A stretch of DNA of 64,000 nucleotides from JBQTII01 sp052387905 (GTDB lineage: Bacteria > Actinomycetota > Actinomycetes > Sporichthyales > Sporichthyaceae): positions 119,573-183,572 of the forward strand of contig JBQTIR010000024.1 of the NCBI GenBank assembly GCA_052387905.1. The letters run 5' to 3'. The notes beneath the pieces were generated by a model that saw only the letters and a program-made list of their open reading frames with translations, ran no database searches and had not been told where the DNA came from. Positions 44,630 through 53,362 of the stretch are shown here, piece after piece; positions within the stretch are counted from its first letter, which is position 1, and each line of letters starts with the position of its first letter. A program made the translations under genes and the position numbers.

Positions 44630-45352
44630 ATGTCCCTTCACCTACCACACGCTCCGGACGCGCAGGTCACTGTCCGCTCCCGTTCGGCAGGTGGAGATCA
44701 GGCCGAGGCATCGCTGATTGCTCGAGAGCTGTCGGTGATGCTTCCGCGAGATGAAGAGGTGACTGTCGGACGCATCGACTCTTCGTCAGGCCTTCGCATC
44801 GATGACCTCTACATCTCGCCCTCCGCCCTGACCGTAAGACATCAATCATCGAACTGGCACCTCCAAGTCCTCAACGGTAATGGCGCCCTCCTGCACCGCT
44901 GGGGACTGCCTACCCGTCGTGCCCGCGAGGAGGAGCGCTTGCCCGATCACCGAGTCGGTGTGCGTCTCATTGGTTCGCGAGGATCTGAGCACTGGGTCCT
45001 GTTGCAGGTCGGTACGGACCACGATCCTGGCCCTACTTGTCTGTCGCCGAAGTCCGACTGCGATGACCGAGACACCCAAATTCTCGAGCGTCCGAGGCCT
45101 CTAACGGCGGCACAGCACGAAGCTATACGCCACATGTTCAGCGACCTCCTGTGTTGGCCGCCGCGCGCAGCTGTCGGTCGGCGCAGTCTCCACGATGTGG
45201 CGTCCGAACTCAGCGTTAGCGTGTCCGCGGTACAAGCCCGACTGAGCGAAGTGCGCCAACGCGCACTCAACCTTGGGCTGCCCCGCGTGCCGCCCTTGGC
45301 CGATCCGGAGTACGTGCACTTCCTCGTAGCGGCAGGCTGGGTGCGCCCATGA
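44630..45352 (+). CDS. FHA-like regulator with C-terminal HTH-like domain (copy 2)
   Basis: 240 aa, paralogue of the 37.6-kb protein. The N-terminal half (VTVGRIDSSSGLRIDDLYISPSALTVRHQSS) is FHA-like with an SALTV replacing the usual SxxH; the C-terminal half (WPPRAAVGRRSLHDVASELSVSVSAVQARLSEVRQRA) matches copy 1 closely. There is no kinase gene behind it here; the IS3 separates it from the kinase block. It may report to another kinase of the cargo, such as the TerY-P kinase. Confidence 0.7.
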   Translation: MSLHLPHAPDAQVTVRSRSAGGDQAEASLIARELSVMLPRDEEVTVGRIDSSSGLRIDDLYISPSALTVRHQSSNWHLQVLNGNGALLHRWGLPTRRAREEERLPDHRVGVRLIGSRGSEHWVLLQVGTDHDPGPTCLSPKSDCDDRDTQILERPRPLTAAQHEAIRHMFSDLLCWPPRAAVGRRSLHDVASELSVSVSAVQARLSEVRQRALNLGLPRVPPLADPEYVHFLVAAGWVRP

Positions 45353-45524
45353 AGCTATTGGCGTACCCGGTGGTGAGGCGCACGAGGTCCAGTCAGATTT
45401 CCGATGTCATTCCGAGGGTGTCTCAAGTTGGGATGCCCTCGAAAACTGATCTTGCGCGGAGGTGGACCGGCTGAGGATAATTCGGCGACCGGGTTGGGGC
45501 CTGCGCTGCAGGTTCCCATGCAGA

Positions 45525-45542
45525 TGGGCAGCGTCCTGCCCA
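45525..45542. promoter_or_regulatory. Hairpin before the 45.6-kb cysteine-rich protein
   Basis: TGGGCAG-CGTC-CTGCCCA is a perfect 7-bp stem with a 4-base loop ending where the ribosome binding site AGGAAGAGGG begins. It would sit next to the start of a tiny gene and could limit its translation or end the upstream message. Confidence 0.4.
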
Positions 45543-45557
45543 GGAAGAGGGATTCCG

Positions 45558-45737
45558 ATGAAGGTGGGACAAAGAACTCGGGACAGATGCAAGTGGTGCA
45601 AGACGTGGAATGTGCATGAGTGCGGCTACAAGCACAGTGGTGCATTCGGTGCGTTGAATTGTTCACAGTGCAACAACACGAATCGACTCTGCAATGACCA
45701 GAAACATCCAAGCAACAAGAGGCCGTACGATTGCTGA
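45558..45737 (+). CDS. Tiny cysteine-rich zinc-ribbon-like protein
   Basis: 59 aa, ATG eight bases after AGGAAGAGGG. It holds CKWCKTWNVHEC, NCSQC and LC, the Cys pattern of a small zinc ribbon, with many Lys/Asn and lower GC than its surroundings. No family is known to me. It comes just before a second cysteine-rich mini-gene. Confidence 0.55.
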   Translation: MKVGQRTRDRCKWCKTWNVHECGYKHSGAFGALNCSQCNNTNRLCNDQKHPSNKRPYDC

Positions 45738-45797
45738 TGAAAGAACTAGTAGCGCACAAAATGGGAAGAGTAGTCGAATCGAATGGGGTTAGAGAAA

Positions 45798-45941
45798 ATG
45801 TCATGCAAGGCATGTAGAAACTCTGGAAACTGTGACCATTGTTCGGGCAAGGGTTCAACGGGAGGCGGCTGGACCAATCCAGTGAAGTGCCCTCAATGCG
45901 GCGGCAGCGGAAAATGCAAAGTGTGCAAGGGGCGATGCTAG
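45798..45941 (+). CDS. Tiny DnaJ-type zinc-finger protein
   Basis: 47 aa encoded by an ATG after GGGGTTAGAGAAA. Four CxxC pairs occur: CKAC (3-6), CDHCSGKG (12-15), CPQCGGSG (31-34) and CKVCKGRC (40-43, C47). CxxCxGxG repeats are the signature of the DnaJ zinc-finger domain, here without a J domain or substrate domain. A DnaK operon with a J-like protein lacking zinc fingers lies 10 kb away, so the parts may work together. Short, but the pattern is too regular for chance. Confidence 0.6.
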   Translation: MSCKACRNSGNCDHCSGKGSTGGGWTNPVKCPQCGGSGKCKVCKGRC

Positions 45942-46004
45942 TTCCGTAATTCAGGCGTCCAAATCTGATCCGGCCACCACGACATCTTGAAGGGGTATTA
46001 GACG

Positions 46005-46895
46005 ATGGGACTGTTTTCGCGCAGCAGAGTGGCCACGAATAACGCGAGCGTTCCTCCAATGGGTTCAGGTCGACGCCTGCGAAGCAACCTGCAAATTGAG
46101 GATGCGCTACAAGCGATTGAAAAGGTGATCGATGGTTACCGCTCGCGCCAGTATCCTCATCTGCCGCACTTAGTCCCCACCGGACACGATTGGCTATTGA
46201 GGGATGAAGCTGCGCCTGCGGCAGTATATTCAGGAGGAGATTACAATCGCGATTTCCTGCTGTTCACCCTATGGCGAGCTCCGCACGGATGCGAGATCGG
46301 GGTGTTCCCCCTCGGCGTCGGAGACGACCGCCTGCAGATTCCATTCATCGGACACCTGAAACAAGTCGACTCGTCGTTGAGTTCTATCGGCCTCGTTCCC
46401 CGTGGCTCCGTTTCGTTGCGCCCACCACCCGTTCCTGATGATTTTGTTATACAGTTGCTGGCTATAGCCAGGTATCCGGTTACCCAGGAGAACTGTGCGA
46501 TAATTGCGCAGCAGTTCTACATGCAGACGCGGCTGAAGGCTCATCAATTCATCAGCGGCAAAGCAGGTGATTCGGTCGGACAACGATATCTTGATCGCTG
46601 GGCGACTGCAGAATTCGACGCAACAATGACCGAACCAGTGCGCGCTGTTCTTCGAGACCTAGCCAGCTGGGACCCCGGAATCCTTCCCTATATACAAGAC
46701 ATCCCTCTCCGTATGCGCGCCATCATGTTGGAAGCACAAGATCACAAAGGTACCTTCTGGGACGACCTAGTGGTTGGGCACCCAACTGGCCCCGCCGTCA
46801 ACGTGGTGGATGGAGATCGGCCCGGGACCGAGACCCCAGTCACGGATGCTGACGGCAAGATCGATTACACTCGCCGCACACTTAGGCGACGCTGA
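46005..46895 (+). CDS. Hypothetical protein of lower GC
   Basis: 296 aa, ATG after TTGAAGGGG. Codon usage is noticeably richer in A/T than its neighbours (many AAT, ATA, TTA). It starts MGLFSRSR, a possible membrane-proximal tail, followed by a helical N-terminus (DALQAIEKVIDG) and a mixed alpha/beta body ending in IDYTRRTLRR. No family is recognised. Likely acquired separately, along with the two mini-genes. Confidence 0.55.
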   Translation: MGLFSRSRVATNNASVPPMGSGRRLRSNLQIEDALQAIEKVIDGYRSRQYPHLPHLVPTGHDWLLRDEAAPAAVYSGGDYNRDFLLFTLWRAPHGCEIGVFPLGVGDDRLQIPFIGHLKQVDSSLSSIGLVPRGSVSLRPPPVPDDFVIQLLAIARYPVTQENCAIIAQQFYMQTRLKAHQFISGKAGDSVGQRYLDRWATAEFDATMTEPVRAVLRDLASWDPGILPYIQDIPLRMRAIMLEAQDHKGTFWDDLVVGHPTGPAVNVVDGDRPGTETPVTDADGKIDYTRRTLRRR

Positions 46896-46998
46896 GCTGC
46901 GACGCTAGGTTTTTCTGCAGATCGTGCAACTACTGACCCGGTGGCTGTGAACGCTTTCGGAGATTTGCCCATCGCGCACCCAAGCCAAGGGGGGACAC

Positions 46999-48204
46999 TT
47001 GCGCGAGCACTCGGTCGTCGGAGCAGCATTGATCGCGGGCCTACTCGCCGCGTGCGCCACAGATCCATCGGCGTCTCTCGATGCCCAGATCGCCGGCGCG
47101 ACAGATGGACCTAGCCCCACCGCCACCGCGATCCAGGAGCCGTGCGACGCGGCAATGGTGGTCGGCACCTGGCCCCTACGCCTACGCGCGGCCCAACTCA
47201 TCACCGTGCCCGTGCTCAACTTCGACTTCCCGGCAGCGACCAGCGCGGTGCGTTCACACGCCGGGGGTGTCCTGCTCCTCGGATCGGGTGCACCGCCGCG
47301 CGATCTTGCCGACCGGATCGACGCGCTGACTGCGATGGCCGGCCCGGCCGGTCCGCCGTTTGTGATGGCAGACCAGGAGGGTGGCGACATCCAACGGTTG
47401 CGGCCCACCGTTCCTAGCCTGCCGTGGCCCAGGACGATGGCGCGGACAATGACCCCGGACGAGGTCCGCTCGCGTGTCCAGGTGATGGGTGAGGCTATGC
47501 GCACCCTCGGCGTCACTGTGGACCTCGCGCCGGTGCTCGACCTCGACGACCGGCCCGGCCCTGGTGTGGCGAATCCCGCTGGGGAACGCTCTTTCAGCCT
47601 CGATCCGACTACGGCCTCGGCCTACGGTCTGGCGTACTCCGAGGGACTCCGAGCCGCGGGCATTCTGCCCGTGGTCAAACACTTTCCAGGCCTGGGCAGC
47701 GTGCGCGGCAACACGGACTTCGTGGCGTCGTCGTCGACGCTCCCGCTTGCTGATCTCCGCCAAGCCGGACTGCTCCCGTTCGTCGCCTCGATCCAGGCTG
47801 GCACCGAGGCGGTGATGATCTCCAACGCTGCGGTGCCCGGGCTGACTACGGTGCCCGCCAGCCTGTCCTCGGCGGTGATACGCGGACTGTTGCGCGAGGA
47901 ACTCGGTTTTGACGGGCTCGTCATGACCGACAGCCTGAGTGCTCGATCGATCACCGAACTGGTCGACATCCCGGAGGCCTCCGTTCGTGCCCTAGCTGCT
48001 GGGGCCGATATGGTCCTGTTCGGCCCAGAGGCGTCATCGCCGGCGGCGGTACGGCGAGAGGTCGACCGGCTATTCCGGACGACCGTGGACGCAATCGTCA
48101 AGGCGGTTGCCGACGGCCGGATCAACCGAAGGGACCTAGACGCCTCCGTGGTGCGGATCCTGACGGCCAAGAAGTTCGATCCCTGCAGCGTGCCGGTTCC
48201 CTAG
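46999..48204 (+). CDS. Glycoside hydrolase family 3 lipoprotein (beta-N-acetylhexosaminidase-like)
   Basis: 401 aa from a TTG after AAGGGGGGAC. Signal peptide with lipobox LLAAC. GH3 markers are present in order: ADQEGGDIQRL, VDLAPVLDL, VKHFPGLG near residue 230 and VMTDSLSA near 311 (catalytic Asp). NagZ-like enzymes remove N-acetylglucosamine from cell-wall fragments. Being membrane-tethered outside, it may make or recycle a wall signal for the nearby receptor kinases. Its stop shares the palindrome CTAG with the converging gene. Confidence 0.8.
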   Translation: MREHSVVGAALIAGLLAACATDPSASLDAQIAGATDGPSPTATAIQEPCDAAMVVGTWPLRLRAAQLITVPVLNFDFPAATSAVRSHAGGVLLLGSGAPPRDLADRIDALTAMAGPAGPPFVMADQEGGDIQRLRPTVPSLPWPRTMARTMTPDEVRSRVQVMGEAMRTLGVTVDLAPVLDLDDRPGPGVANPAGERSFSLDPTTASAYGLAYSEGLRAAGILPVVKHFPGLGSVRGNTDFVASSSTLPLADLRQAGLLPFVASIQAGTEAVMISNAAVPGLTTVPASLSSAVIRGLLREELGFDGLVMTDSLSARSITELVDIPEASVRALAAGADMVLFGPEASSPAAVRREVDRLFRTTVDAIVKAVADGRINRRDLDASVVRILTAKKFDPCSVPVP

Positions 48205-50447
48205 TCGAGCTCGGCCGACCGACTGCGGTAATCGCTCTCGCCGCCCAAGTCCACCTCGCGGGCGCCGCACTCGTCGACAGGCAGATCCCGGTCATCGCAC
48301 CAGCTATTGACCTCGGCGAAATCACTGCTCTGGACGTCGGTGACGAGCGAGATCCACTGCTGGTTCCCTCCACACGCACCGGCACTGGTGGTCTGAATGC
48401 CGAGCTGGCCGGGTGTGCTCAGGACGACGTCGTACGCATCGAAGCGGTCGCGCAGACCACGGTGGAACGCGAGGATCTGCTGGACAGTGATGCCATCGCT
48501 GTAGCTCTCAGGCTCCCCATCGGGATATCCATAGGTTGCCTCTGAGCCCATCAGGTCTGCTGCCAGAAGTCCGGCACACTTGCTGCTCACTTGGGGAACC
48601 CAGGTGCCGTCGGAGATCGCGTCGACCGCACCTTCCCCTTCATCGACATAAGACTGCAGACGCTGAGATGCGTCGTCATCGCTAAGGCTCAGCACTTGGT
48701 CGGCGCTTAGGTCGTCCGTCTGGACTCCTTCAGAGTCGATCGGATCATTCGGTCCGAGGGGGAGCGGCGCTGTCGAGGCGGAGGTGTCCGCGGGGCTCGA
48801 CGATGACGTCGACGACGCTGATGGAGTGGGTGTCTCCGGTGGAGTGGTTGGCTCGGCCGGTGCGAGCACCTCGGGCGGTGCAATCGCCTCGGCCGGCGCA
48901 ATCGCCTCGGGTAGATCTTGCGAGGGAGTGTCCAGTGGTAGGGCGACGACGTCCGCGTCGTCGGTTCCACCGCCTCCAGTCAGACTGCCGATGTTGGCGA
49001 GGGCGGGCAGCGCCAAGACGAAGACCAAGCAGACGGCAAGAGCAGTGCCACCCAACTTGGCGACCCGAGCGGTGAGCAACCCGCCAATTGGTCCGACCTC
49101 AACCATGGCGGTGCCGGTCGCACGATCATGCATCGCAGTCGTCCGCGCACCTTTACTTCCTGTCAGAAACTCGACCAGGAACGGAATGTCCACGATCCGC
49201 ACACCGACCCGGCGTGCCGATTGGCCGATCGTGAGTGGCAGCCGCGTCGACGCGTCGACGACGCGAACGCCAGCGACTACCTGGCCGAGTGTCGCGCTGG
49301 GGACGGAGGAGGTCACCTCGTGCAGGCACGGCAGGAGCGTGGACACCGCGAGAAAGGCGAAGGGCAGCGCCAGGATCTGAGGGAAGGCTCCCAACTGACC
49401 GATGTCGTTGCCGTCAAAGCCCACCGCGGAAAACATCCCGGAGATCAAGTTGGCCAGTACAGCCACAGCGATGAAGACGGCAATGAGGTCGACGCCGATG
49501 GCGATCAGTCGCTGGCTGTTGCGGGCCTCTGCACCCTGAACCTCCGGACCGTTCCCCTGCGACCCACCCACGAAGGTGGGCGCCGGGGGGAGCGGTGAGA
49601 CGGTCGGGGAACCGCTAGTGGGCACAGGCCCGACGCCCGAGGGCGGGAACCCATCTGGGGACGCGCCGGCAGGCGGAAGCCCACCTGGATAGGAGCCACC
49701 CGGCGGAGGCACACGCGGAGGGGAGCCACCCGGCGGAGGCACAGGCGGAGGGGAGCCACCCGGCGGAGGCACAGGCGGAGAGGAGCCACCCGGCGGAGGC
49801 ACACCGTCACGCCACCCAGATTGACTGCCTGAGGTGCTCGCAGGCGGAGGTGAAGTCGACTCCTCAGACCCTGTGTACGACCCCAACGAGCCAGCCGTGG
49901 GGCCAGAGCCGGTCAGCGGACTAGCGCCGCTGGCGGGTGGCACCGGACCCGGGGACGCACCTGACGGCAGCGGAGGCGAGACCCGGGCCAAGGCCTTCTT
50001 GATGCGGCTCTCCAACCCACTCTGCCAACGCTTGAACCGGGCCGCGCTAGGCCGGAGGCCAAGCCAGACGGACAGGTGATGGGCAATGGCGGAACCTCGC
50101 CAGTTGTGTGTCTTGGGGTGCGAACCGACGTACAAGCTGAGCGCGCGGGCGGTGACGAGAGATCCCGCGGGGTCCTGGGAGATCGAGATCGTGCCTTGGT
50201 CCCCGATCTTTGTCTTGACGCCGAAAGCCGTCGGACCGAGCGGAGTCACCGTCATACCGCGTACGAAACGCTGGATAGCGGCTAGTGCGCCCTGGTTGTG
50301 AGCCCGCGCTATCGCGTCGGCCACGACGCTCGGTGGGTAGGGCAGCACGAAAGTCACGCCGCTCAGCGCAGCGTTAGCGTTGCGGTGGTTCCACATCACG
50401 CTACCCACACAGGCAGCGACGAACAGGATGAAGATCACGAACCCCAC
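48201..50447 (-). CDS. RDD-family membrane protein with Pro-rich repeats
   Basis: 748 aa. An N-terminal membrane helix and a ~130-residue soluble region come first, then a Pro/Gly/Ser linker with four 10-residue repeats (PPPGGS), then an RDD membrane domain (about 305-450, starting NSQRLIAIGVDLIAVFIA), another helix, and a Ser/Pro/Thr-rich tail leading to an outside domain with cysteines. It is the last gene of the TerY-P/DnaK operon, placing the output or sensor of that system in the membrane. Convergent overlap with the GH3 gene is 4 bp. Confidence 0.75.
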   Translation of the reverse strand: MGFVIFILFVAACVGSVMWNHRNANAALSGVTFVLPYPPSVVADAIARAHNQGALAAIQRFVRGMTVTPLGPTAFGVKTKIGDQGTISISQDPAGSLVTARALSLYVGSHPKTHNWRGSAIAHHLSVWLGLRPSAARFKRWQSGLESRIKKALARVSPPLPSGASPGPVPPASGASPLTGSGPTAGSLGSYTGSEESTSPPPASTSGSQSGWRDGVPPPGGSSPPVPPPGGSPPPVPPPGGSPPRVPPPGGSYPGGLPPAGASPDGFPPSGVGPVPTSGSPTVSPLPPAPTFVGGSQGNGPEVQGAEARNSQRLIAIGVDLIAVFIAVAVLANLISGMFSAVGFDGNDIGQLGAFPQILALPFAFLAVSTLLPCLHEVTSSVPSATLGQVVAGVRVVDASTRLPLTIGQSARRVGVRIVDIPFLVEFLTGSKGARTTAMHDRATGTAMVEVGPIGGLLTARVAKLGGTALAVCLVFVLALPALANIGSLTGGGGTDDADVVALPLDTPSQDLPEAIAPAEAIAPPEVLAPAEPTTPPETPTPSASSTSSSSPADTSASTAPLPLGPNDPIDSEGVQTDDLSADQVLSLSDDDASQRLQSYVDEGEGAVDAISDGTWVPQVSSKCAGLLAADLMGSEATYGYPDGEPESYSDGITVQQILAFHRGLRDRFDAYDVVLSTPGQLGIQTTSAGACGGNQQWISLVTDVQSSDFAEVNSWCDDRDLPVDECGAREVDLGGESDYRSRSAELD
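49691..49803. repeat. Four tandem 30-bp repeats in the RDD gene
   Basis: Units begin GGAGCCACCCGGCGGAGGCAC and repeat every 30 bases four times with few changes, giving the PPPGGS protein repeats of the linker. Such in-frame repeats change in number easily by slippage, adjusting linker length. Confidence 0.85.
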
Positions 50448-50468
50448 GGCGGGGCCTCCCTGGGAATC

Positions 50469-51728
50469 TCAATCGGCGGGTGGGGGGTCCTCAACACCGG
50501 ACGTGGCCGGGTCGATAGCGAACGGTTGGGCAGGCCTGGCCGGAGTGTCGATTTCTACATCCGTCGGTAACCCGGCTCCCGCTGAAGGGTGTGTCGGCTC
50601 GGTGCCAGGTCCGGTAACGAGCGGAGGACCGTTGTCGGGGGCAGCCGCCTGCGCTTCGGGCATCTGCTCGGGTGGGGTTGCCGAGCCGACCGCTTCGGCG
50701 AGGGCCATGAGCTCATCAGCCGGCTCCACAAGCTCGCCAGTATCCGTGGCCAGGAGCTCGCCGGGGTACGGGGCCACGATCTCATCCTCCGGTGCGGCTA
50801 CAGGTAGCTCAACGTCGGGTCGCACCCAGACGCCAACCGCAGTGCGGTCGTCGTCGAAGCTCCGCCGATAAATGTTGACGTCCAGTAGGAACGCGTCGAT
50901 CGTCGGCGGGCTCACCCAACGAGCGGCGTACTCCTTACCCACCTCTCCGGTGCCGTCGCCGACGGGATCGCCGATGCCGTCGCTGCCAAGCACGAGGGCC
51001 TCGCCTGGCAGCAGAAAGAAGTAGTTCGCCTCGGGGTCAACCCGACCGGGTAGTGGCCGCACCCGGGTGCTGGTGATCGCTCCCCCGGCCTCCTTGCCGC
51101 CCCCGACCGGAACGAGCACGTCCTCCTCGATGCGGCGCACGTACGCAGCCGAGTCGCCCGCGACGACCCCGATCTCGACGGGGAAGCCCTCAGCGCGCGG
51201 CGTCATGTTGACGATGCCCACGATCAGCGTGGTCGACATCTTTTCCAGGCAGGACCTGAGCCGGTCGTCGAGCGAGGGTGACTCCTCCGTCGGCACGGAG
51301 ATCTGCCGGTACTCGGCCTCGTCGATGATGCGCATCGAGGCCCGCCCGGCGAGCTGCACCCAGTCGACGCACCCGTTTCGGGCGAGCTGGTCGGCGACGA
51401 GCTTGCAAGCCGATCGAGCGGCCGTCTCGGCCGCGACCTGCGAAAACTCCCCCTCGGAGACGCCGTCGGCGACGGCAACGATGAGGTAGTCATCGTTGAC
51501 CAGCACTGAGAAGAAGTCCTGCCGAGGGGTGCCCTTGTACCTGTGGCTCCATCCGCGCGTCGCGCATCCGCGCAGCTCGAACGGGCCGAGGGAGAGGAAG
51601 TCGAGAACAGTGTCGGGCACGCCCACGTTGAGCGGGCCGCTGGTCGCGCGGATCTCAGGCTGACGGCCGGGATCGCCAATAGCGTTTGCACGGTCGAACG
51701 GACTCCAGTCCAGCGAGGTCGACGTCAT
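50469..51728 (-). CDS. PP2C-family Ser/Thr phosphatase (TerY-P triad)
   Basis: 419 aa from ATG 51728 in the preceding stop. Metal-site motifs of PP2C are present: AVADGVSEG, LGSDGIGD and a final DDRTAVGVW. An N-terminal extension and a ~130-residue acidic/Pro-rich tail flank the catalytic domain. With the kinase-like and VWA genes directly upstream it completes the TerY-P triad known from Ter-linked stress and phage-defence loci: kinase and phosphatase set the phosphorylation of the VWA protein or its targets. Confidence 0.85.
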   Translation of the reverse strand: MTSTSLDWSPFDRANAIGDPGRQPEIRATSGPLNVGVPDTVLDFLSLGPFELRGCATRGWSHRYKGTPRQDFFSVLVNDDYLIVAVADGVSEGEFSQVAAETAARSACKLVADQLARNGCVDWVQLAGRASMRIIDEAEYRQISVPTEESPSLDDRLRSCLEKMSTTLIVGIVNMTPRAEGFPVEIGVVAGDSAAYVRRIEEDVLVPVGGGKEAGGAITSTRVRPLPGRVDPEANYFFLLPGEALVLGSDGIGDPVGDGTGEVGKEYAARWVSPPTIDAFLLDVNIYRRSFDDDRTAVGVWVRPDVELPVAAPEDEIVAPYPGELLATDTGELVEPADELMALAEAVGSATPPEQMPEAQAAAPDNGPPLVTGPGTEPTHPSAGAGLPTDVEIDTPARPAQPFAIDPATSGVEDPPPAD

Positions 51729-52621
51729 CGGCGGAACTCCTCGTACCAGGTCTTGGCGGGCGGACGCGCCGCCGGTGGGCCGAGCAGGCTCTGCTCGAGC
51801 AGGGCGTAGAGGTGACGGGGGAGCACTCGTTTCACGAGCGTGGGGTCGCGCTTCTCCGCGACGCGCGGTCCGTCCGCGAGGATCCGGAGGACCGCCAGGC
51901 CTAGCTTGTAGCGATCGGTGTCTTGGTTCTGCGTGGCGAAGCCGATGCTGTCCTTGCGCGCCTTGGCCTGCAAGGCCTCCGGCGGCTCCCAGTCCGGCGT
52001 ATGCGGCTGCAGTCCCAACGACGATGTCGACCCCCTCGAGCGCATCGCATCGGTGTCGACGAATATGACAGACGGCTGCGGGCTCAGCCGAAACAAGAAG
52101 TTCCGCAAGGACAGGTCGCCGTACACCACTTCCGCCCGATGGAGCAGACCCATTCCCTTCACCAAGCTGATGCACAGCTGCATGCGCTGATCGATGCTCG
52201 GAAACACGATCCGTTTCTGGGCGCAGTACTCACGGTCGGCCGCGAGGAACTGACCCTCGGCGGGCACGCTCTTCACGTCGCCGTAACTGGTGTGCAGGTC
52301 TATGAAGTACGACGCATCGAGGCGCGGCAGGATCACGCCCGCCGCGCCGCTCCCGCTGTCAGTCACGACCCGCACCATCCAGTTGAAGGAACGATCGAGT
52401 GCCTTGACCTGGTCCGCGTGCAGGACCTCGCGCATCTTTACCAGCGCCTCCAAGCCGAAGATCGGCACCGGCCGGATCGACTTCTTGTACCTCTTGTAGA
52501 CCAGGGCCCATGTCGGTTGTTCGCCGATGCGGAAGTCGGGCAGGTCGTGCACCGTCGCCATGCCGCCCTTGGCGAGGTCACGTCGCTCCCCGAGCTCGCG
52601 CTCCTCGACCCTCAGAGCCAA
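51725..52621 (-). CDS. Protein kinase-like protein (TerY-P triad)
   Basis: 298 aa from TTG 52621 (GTG 52609 possible); starting later would cut the glycine-rich loop KGGMATVH (residues 18-24). Then come K43 (YKRYK), YGD 167-169 (VVYGDLSLRN, with N174) and VDTD at 188-191 in place of DFG. So the ATP-binding Lys, the catalytic Asp and metal-binding Asp are kept, though the motifs differ from PknB-type kinases. It overlaps the VWA gene by 10 nt and the phosphatase by 4 nt. Confidence 0.75.
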   Translation of the reverse strand: MALRVEERELGERRDLAKGGMATVHDLPDFRIGEQPTWALVYKRYKKSIRPVPIFGLEALVKMREVLHADQVKALDRSFNWMVRVVTDSGSGAAGVILPRLDASYFIDLHTSYGDVKSVPAEGQFLAADREYCAQKRIVFPSIDQRMQLCISLVKGMGLLHRAEVVYGDLSLRNFLFRLSPQPSVIFVDTDAMRSRGSTSSLGLQPHTPDWEPPEALQAKARKDSIGFATQNQDTDRYKLGLAVLRILADGPRVAEKRDPTLVKRVLPRHLYALLEQSLLGPPAARPPAKTWYEEFRR

Positions 52622-53328
52622 ATGTCGTCATCCTCTTCTTGAGCAGGCGGAATAAAGGCAGCGGAGTCACCGGAGGTGAAGGAATTCGCGGAGGCCAGGA
52701 CGCTGGCCACGAGTTTCTCCGCCATGGAAGTGATCGCGGCGGCCGGGTCCTCGCCCTGTCGGGCGACGAAGGACCGCATCTTGCCTGGCGGGTAGACCAA
52801 CTGGTCGAGGATGTTCTTCTTGGCGTCACCGACGCCGAACGGGATGAAGTTCGGGCGCTCCTTGAAGCCGGAGTCAGTGAGCGACTCGAAGGCCGATCGC
52901 CATTCGTGCTCCTCGTCGGTCGGCTCGCCGTCGGTGAGGAAGAAGGCCGCCGGTCGGTGCACCTTGTGGCCGTCGGCCTTGAGCTGGGCGACGTCGATTC
53001 CGACCTGACGCTTCAACAAGTTGAAGGCAGCGACAAAGGATGTGCCTCCGCGCGCGTTCAGGTCTGGGATGTCGTCCGGATGCACCTTCATGAGGTCGCA
53101 CATCGGGATCACGACTTGGGCATCGTCAGAGAAGTCCAGCAGCGAGAACCGGACTTTGTCGGCCAAGATCGGGGCGACGTCGAGCGCTTCCTTCACGGCC
53201 CGCACGATCTTGTTGCCGGCGGATAGCGGCGCCTCGCTGACGATGCCGTCCACGGTTTTCGGTACTTGCGTCATCGAGTACGACACATCGACAACGACGT
53301 AGAACGGGAGGACCAGCATCTCGGTCAC
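52612..53328 (-). CDS. VWA-domain protein, TerY type (TerY-P triad)
   Basis: 238 aa from GTG 53328. A complete metal-ion-dependent adhesion site: D14-x-S16-x-S18 (VVDVSYSM), RGGTSF near residue 96, and FLTDGEPTD near 120. TerY proteins are intracellular VWA scaffolds controlled by phosphorylation. The C-terminus ends acidic (EEDDDIWL). It lies between the DnaK gene (34 bases upstream) and the kinase-like gene. Confidence 0.85.
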   Translation of the reverse strand: MTEMLVLPFYVVVDVSYSMTQVPKTVDGIVSEAPLSAGNKIVRAVKEALDVAPILADKVRFSLLDFSDDAQVVIPMCDLMKVHPDDIPDLNARGGTSFVAAFNLLKRQVGIDVAQLKADGHKVHRPAAFFLTDGEPTDEEHEWRSAFESLTDSGFKERPNFIPFGVGDAKKNILDQLVYPPGKMRSFVARQGEDPAAAITSMAEKLVASVLASANSFTSGDSAAFIPPAQEEDDDIWL

Positions 53329-53362
53329 GGGGCAACCGCCTTTCGATCGGGGGTGTGGTGGC

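Noticed and set aside
49691..49803. CRISPR array
   Set aside because: Repeats are head-to-tail without spacers, in frame within a gene, so they are coding tandem repeats.
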